From positions 1-17,120 of the forward strand of contig UQGR01000037.1 in NCBI GenBank assembly GCA_900540705.1: a DNA stretch of 17,120 nt, in the 5' to 3' direction. The position numbers were made by a program, and so were the translations under genes. The notes under the pieces are model-generated. The model had not been told where the DNA came from and made no database searches. It saw nothing but the letters and a program-made list of their open reading frames with translations. This document shows positions 15,501-17,120 of this stretch, in pieces. Position 1 is the first letter of the stretch. Every line of letters starts with the position of its first letter. The DNA comes from an uncultured Mollicutes bacterium (GTDB lineage Bacteria > Bacillota_I > Bacilli_A > Acholeplasmatales > Anaeroplasmataceae).

Positions 15501-16665
15501 ATTTAATGCTCCAACTGCAGTACCGCTTTATGGGAATGCTGAGGATGTGGTTTTCACCTTTTATAAGACGGATGCCGCAGGTAATAAAATAGAAGCAACA
15601 GCAACCGTTGGTTCTTTAGACGCCTTCCGTGTGGACGGTAAAGTACCAGCTGGAAAATATATAATGGAAGCCCATTTGGAAGAGGATGCCAACTATTCTG
15701 GTCTTCATTCTGAAGTTAAATTTGATGTTCTTAAGGCTTCAAATGTATGGATTGACACGCCAAACATTCTCTGTTGGACGTATGGGGAGTATAATTCTAA
15801 TGCCCATACCATCAGTGCAAAAGCGCAACTTGGAGAAGCACATGTCGTAATTACAGATGCTTCAGGCAAGGTTTGGTATGACTCGAAAAAAGGTCAAAAT
15901 CTTTTAGGAGAAGCCCCTGCTGGACTATATCAATTTACGGCTACAGTAGAAGAAACAGAGAATTATTTTGAGATAGCAGAGGAATTTGATTTCCGTATTT
16001 TCCCAGCAGATGGAACTACGTTAAGAAATTATTGGACGACTACTCCAAATATCCAGGGATGGGTTGAGGGAACCCCTAATCTACCTGTAGGAGAGGCTGC
16101 CAAGGGTGAGGTTGTATTCACCTATTATAGATTTGGAGAAGATTCCTCTACAGCAACTAGGGTTCAACCAACTACGGCTGGTACATATGTAATGCTTGCT
16201 GCAGTTTCAGCTACAAATGACTATGAGGGTTTATCCTCACAGGTTGTATTTAAGATATCTGCTAAACCACAACCTATTTTAGTAAATGAATGGACTAAGG
16301 TTCCTCAGATTCGGGATTGGACTGTTGGTGCAACAGCAAGTACTCCAGTTGCCGAAGCCAAGTATGGTTCTGTAGAATTCGCTTATAAAAAGAAAGAGGG
16401 AACTGCTCTTTTAACAGAGAAGCCAACAGAGGCTGGAGATTATATTCTTATTGTAACTGCAATTGCAGATGAATGTGAGAATTTAGTTGCGGAAGTAGAA
16501 TTCACGATTCATGCAGTGGATGTTCCAGAGCCACCTGCGTCAATCATAGTAGAAACCCCTTCTAACAATACAGGATTAATTGTTACAACTGCAGTTTTAG
16601 GTGTTGTGGCAGCTGGTTTAGGAGCAATGTGTCTTGTCTTATTTTTAAGAAAAAAGAAGCATTAG
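12535..16665 (+). CDS. Large modular secreted surface protein with Ig-like/MBG-like repeats and C-terminal membrane anchor
   Basis: A 1376-residue exported protein. A signal peptide is visible: KKHRK at residues 6-10, then a hydrophobic run from about 12 to 27. The rest is beta-rich and built of modules. An MBG-like module with 'TYGE' (80-83) and 'AAGDYTVTV' comes first. A divergent copy around Trp452 reads 'SWTYGED'. A 'VTYDGTAQFPVF' module of the YDG/MBG type comes before residue 780. At least six tandem modules of about 86-100 residues then run from about 785 to 1327. A Pro-rich spacer (DVPEPPAS) leads to a transmembrane helix (about 1348-1371) and a basic tail, RKKKH. No LPXTG-like sorting motif is visible, so anchoring is probably by the membrane helix. 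Such modules occur in surface proteins of gut and oral Firmicutes, often for adhesion or display. No catalytic motif was seen and the ligand is unknown. ATG 12535 is preferred over the adjacent ATG 12538. The gene has its own promoter and possible operator and is not part of the pyr operon. Confidence 0.88.
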   Translation: MMLIAKKHRKMSFLVVLVFLFCFPILGQFWNSTSENTRVEAEDNKLELSSNVVSESKTNLPMARAGEKTIVANPSDKIVTYGELLSTWTGDFGVDSPYEFVSADFKASSGGYIAAGDYTVTVGLKDDSLYEWELPTGTHTFTLTVLPRSVTPIWNFMNNDALGSEVVKRTEAVYEAKFSESGYTVSVSSTDPIWVTDRNSGDYLLGYCLTAKYRATSEDEWADTSVLHESGYYIISIDQTAVDAKNYSFSNKEILLEIKPQDIDLNNYDNLHWEVSWTEKIRRTTSLRSGDIYIYYENFQEVPYYGMKYENGLPVSGGERRIVEQSFARYRENYGTGTPIASGTPIPMTISILRNNDYYDVYYDTDSAYVRTASEVGIYVARAILTAKNNFSFTTGLATDAKARGLVITISEDGKTATVEKTWYILKLENGMLDEQESIAQKQQVEYSIPSWTYGEDITIDAPRLEHGDEGEIVEGLFTFNLTYIVNGVRHSIGYSFNRKDFNKYINKTMPAGDYELSCVVADVVVGPHVHWWDGSDHSKGTDSNVLYRGFSRLLRFTVEEAPLIFTNESEIKGTSFTYLEQKDANGHSLAQFFGTGDTAFIPNVTLVSVNRRSIMGNIWVGKKYDEFYGDAEISFNLYRMRNLNYYTENEFNDVNAGTHISLVGPRTPDTYTVYYQITAPNHRPLVNISDDATRREHAFTVIIYTEIAVPTLSSVTYDGTAQFPVFDTDENFGLYTYVEPYDCIEATTYQIKVTLRDNIHYKWIDQAYGVKDSYADFEVTQAENMITYLNIMRWTYGEYNSALNTPIGSARFGEIQFTYDRKLEDGSWEPVSDIAVADAGIYRLFAKVSETESWAETSNYIEFTIQRVTTTWTEAPNIIRWRYGEFDEAVNVWTAKASSDVAPVFVFYQLDASGNPIGDGVASMTEFRNPLAEGKIPAGDYRMIVTVDETVNYTAHRGVVDFHVLKSLNQWKETPNIMRWTYGEYDAEFNAPTAVPLYGNAEDVVFTFYKTDAAGNKIEATATVGSLDAFRVDGKVPAGKYIMEAHLEEDANYSGLHSEVKFDVLKASNVWIDTPNILCWTYGEYNSNAHTISAKAQLGEAHVVITDASGKVWYDSKKGQNLLGEAPAGLYQFTATVEETENYFEIAEEFDFRIFPADGTTLRNYWTTTPNIQGWVEGTPNLPVGEAAKGEVVFTYYRFGEDSSTATRVQPTTAGTYVMLAAVSATNDYEGLSSQVVFKISAKPQPILVNEWTKVPQIRDWTVGATASTPVAEAKYGSVEFAYKKKEGTALLTEKPTEAGDYILIVTAIADECENLVAEVEFTIHAVDVPEPPASIIVETPSNNTGLIVTTAVLGVVAAGLGAMCLVLFLRKKKH
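14887..16515 (+). repeat. Six tandem protein-coding modules of the 'PNI..WTYGEY' type
   Basis: Module starts lie near bases 14887, 15142, 15442, 15742, 16027 and 16285. The second, invariant Trp is at residues 795, 882, 981, 1081, 1176 and 1262, so copies are 86-100 residues apart. The common pattern is W-x4-P-[NQ]-I-x2-W-[TRV]-x-G, then a Gly-containing 'F-x-[FY]-Y/F' strand in most copies, then A-G-x-Y with 'xxVxxTxxY', then 'F-x-I/V' closing the fold. Copies 1, 3 and 4 are most alike at the DNA level; copies 5 and 6 have lost the YGEY ending. The pattern fits a repeated beta-sandwich domain. Confidence 0.85.
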
Positions 16666-16681
16666 TAATTTAATAAAAATG

Positions 16682-16703
16682 GGCACTACAGTTTTGTAGT
16701 GCC
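16682..16703. terminator. Hairpin between convergent genes, probably a shared terminator
   Basis: GGCACTACA (16682-16690) and TGTAGTGCC (16695-16703) form a perfect 9-bp stem with a four-base loop, 16 bases after the surface-protein stop. On the plus strand the trailing T-run is broken (TTCATTACTT). On the minus strand the hairpin is followed by CATTTTTATT, so it probably ends the convergent small gene and may serve both. Confidence 0.75.
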
Positions 16704-16753
16704 TTCATTACTTATATCTATAAAAGTATATTTCAATTTTTTAATACGATGTA

Positions 16754-16924
16754 TTATTCCTCACAAATACATAATTCACAGCCGCATTCATTAGCTAGCT
16801 TTTCTCCAGCTTTTACGCATGACTGCTTTGTAGAATAATGCTGGTCTAATACTTCTCCATGCTGATCTTCGATTTCCCAGTTGTTTTGCTCCTTGCATGG
16901 TCTACATGTAATCTTGTCTTTCAT
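16754..16924 (-). CDS. Small cysteine-rich DUF2188-like protein
   Basis: A 56-residue protein of unknown function. It starts at the ATG complementary to 16922-16924, with AAGGAAG on the minus strand 8 nt upstream, and stops at 16754-16756. The middle reads like DUF2188: 'NWEIEDQHGE' then 'STKQSC..AGEKLANECG-ELCI', that is, a Trp strand, a Gly turn, and a helix followed by a closing strand. Unlike a typical DUF2188 member it has seven cysteines: Cys7 and Cys10 (CxxC), Cys36, and Cys47, Cys49, Cys52 and Cys54 near the C-terminus. No signal peptide is visible, so it is likely cytosolic, where the cysteines could bind a metal. It is convergent with the surface-protein gene and has its own promoter. 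Being a real gene is supported by start signal, promoter and terminator; the family call is moderate. Confidence 0.7.
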   Translation of the reverse strand: MKDKITCRPCKEQNNWEIEDQHGEVLDQHYSTKQSCVKAGEKLANECGCELCICEE

Positions 16925-16984
16925 CTTTTTCACTTCCTTACATTATTATTTTGAACATATTTTTAAAAAAGAAATTGGAAATAA

Positions 16985-17013
16985 ATGTTAAACAATGATT
17001 TGGTGCATATCAA
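16985..17013 (-). promoter_or_regulatory. Candidate promoter of the small cysteine-rich gene
   Basis: On the minus strand, TTGATA (plus coordinates 17008-17013), a 17-base spacer and TAACAT (16985-16990) form a plausible sigma-A promoter. The transcript would start near 16978, about 54 nt before the ATG. The -10 box is imperfect. Confidence 0.5.
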
Positions 17014-17077
17014 AGGCTAAGGTGAAATACGATAATATAAAAGACGGGCTTTTTCCTCTAGATAAAAGGGAAATGAT

Positions 17078-17106
17078 TTGAAATTAAAATGAAAGTGTAG
17101 TATAAT
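17078..17106 (+). promoter_or_regulatory. Strong promoter pointing out of the window
   Basis: TTGAAA (17078-17083), a 17-base spacer and a perfect TATAAT (17101-17106). It should start transcription near 17113, so the gene it serves lies beyond the window end. It is divergent from the small cysteine-rich gene. Confidence 0.75.
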
Positions 17107-17120
17107 ATAAGAACTATAAT

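Noticed and set aside
16540..16665. LPXTG-type cell-wall sorting signal
   Set aside because: The hydrophobic helix and basic tail are present, but no LPXTG, NPXTG or similar motif precedes them; 'ETPSNNTG' does not match.
17041..17060. Terminator-like AAAAG...CTTTTT
   Set aside because: Only a five-base AT-rich stem with no gene ending just upstream on the plus strand; likely chance.

Overview
The window is low-GC, tightly packed DNA typical of a Firmicute. Gene order, the PyrR-type leader and the two-subunit class 1B dihydroorotate dehydrogenase fit an anaerobic clostridium, perhaps Lachnospiraceae-like. The family is an inference from style, not from a marker gene.

Layout. (1) Positions 1-2757 hold the 3' part of an M3-family oligoendopeptidase F gene, followed by a translationally linked gene for an unusual fusion: a TcdA/ThiF-type E1-like enzyme joined in frame to a YjjU-type patatin-like phospholipase. 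(2) Positions 2758-2945 hold a promoter and a PyrR-type transcription attenuator (PyrR recognition motif, antiterminator potential, intrinsic terminator). (3) Positions 2946-12241 are an eight-gene pyrimidine operon, pyrB-pyrC-carA-carB-pyrK-pyrD-pyrF-pyrE. It encodes every step from bicarbonate/glutamine to UMP, with neighbouring genes overlapping or one base apart, and ends in a rho-independent terminator. (4) Positions 12304-12534 are AT-rich and carry a near-consensus promoter whose spacer contains a perfect 16-bp palindrome, a likely repressor operator. (5) Positions 12535-16665 encode a 1376-residue secreted, membrane-anchored surface protein made of Ig-like/MBG-like beta modules, including at least six tandem 'W...PNI..WTYGE' repeats. 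(6) A hairpin at 16682-16703 separates it from a convergent, cysteine-rich 56-residue DUF2188-like gene on the minus strand, which has its own promoter. (7) A strong plus-strand promoter at 17078-17106 points out of the window.

How the genes work together. CarAB makes carbamoyl phosphate, PyrB and PyrC make dihydroorotate, PyrD with PyrK oxidises it to orotate using NAD+, and PyrE and PyrF convert orotate to UMP. The leader should shut the operon down when a PyrR protein (gene not in this window) binds UMP or UTP. The surface-protein gene is a separate transcription unit with its own apparent switch. The least ordinary items are the E1-patatin fusion, the operator-in-promoter arrangement of the surface-protein gene, the repeat array and the small cysteine-rich gene. 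No CRISPR array, tRNA, rRNA or insertion sequence was seen.
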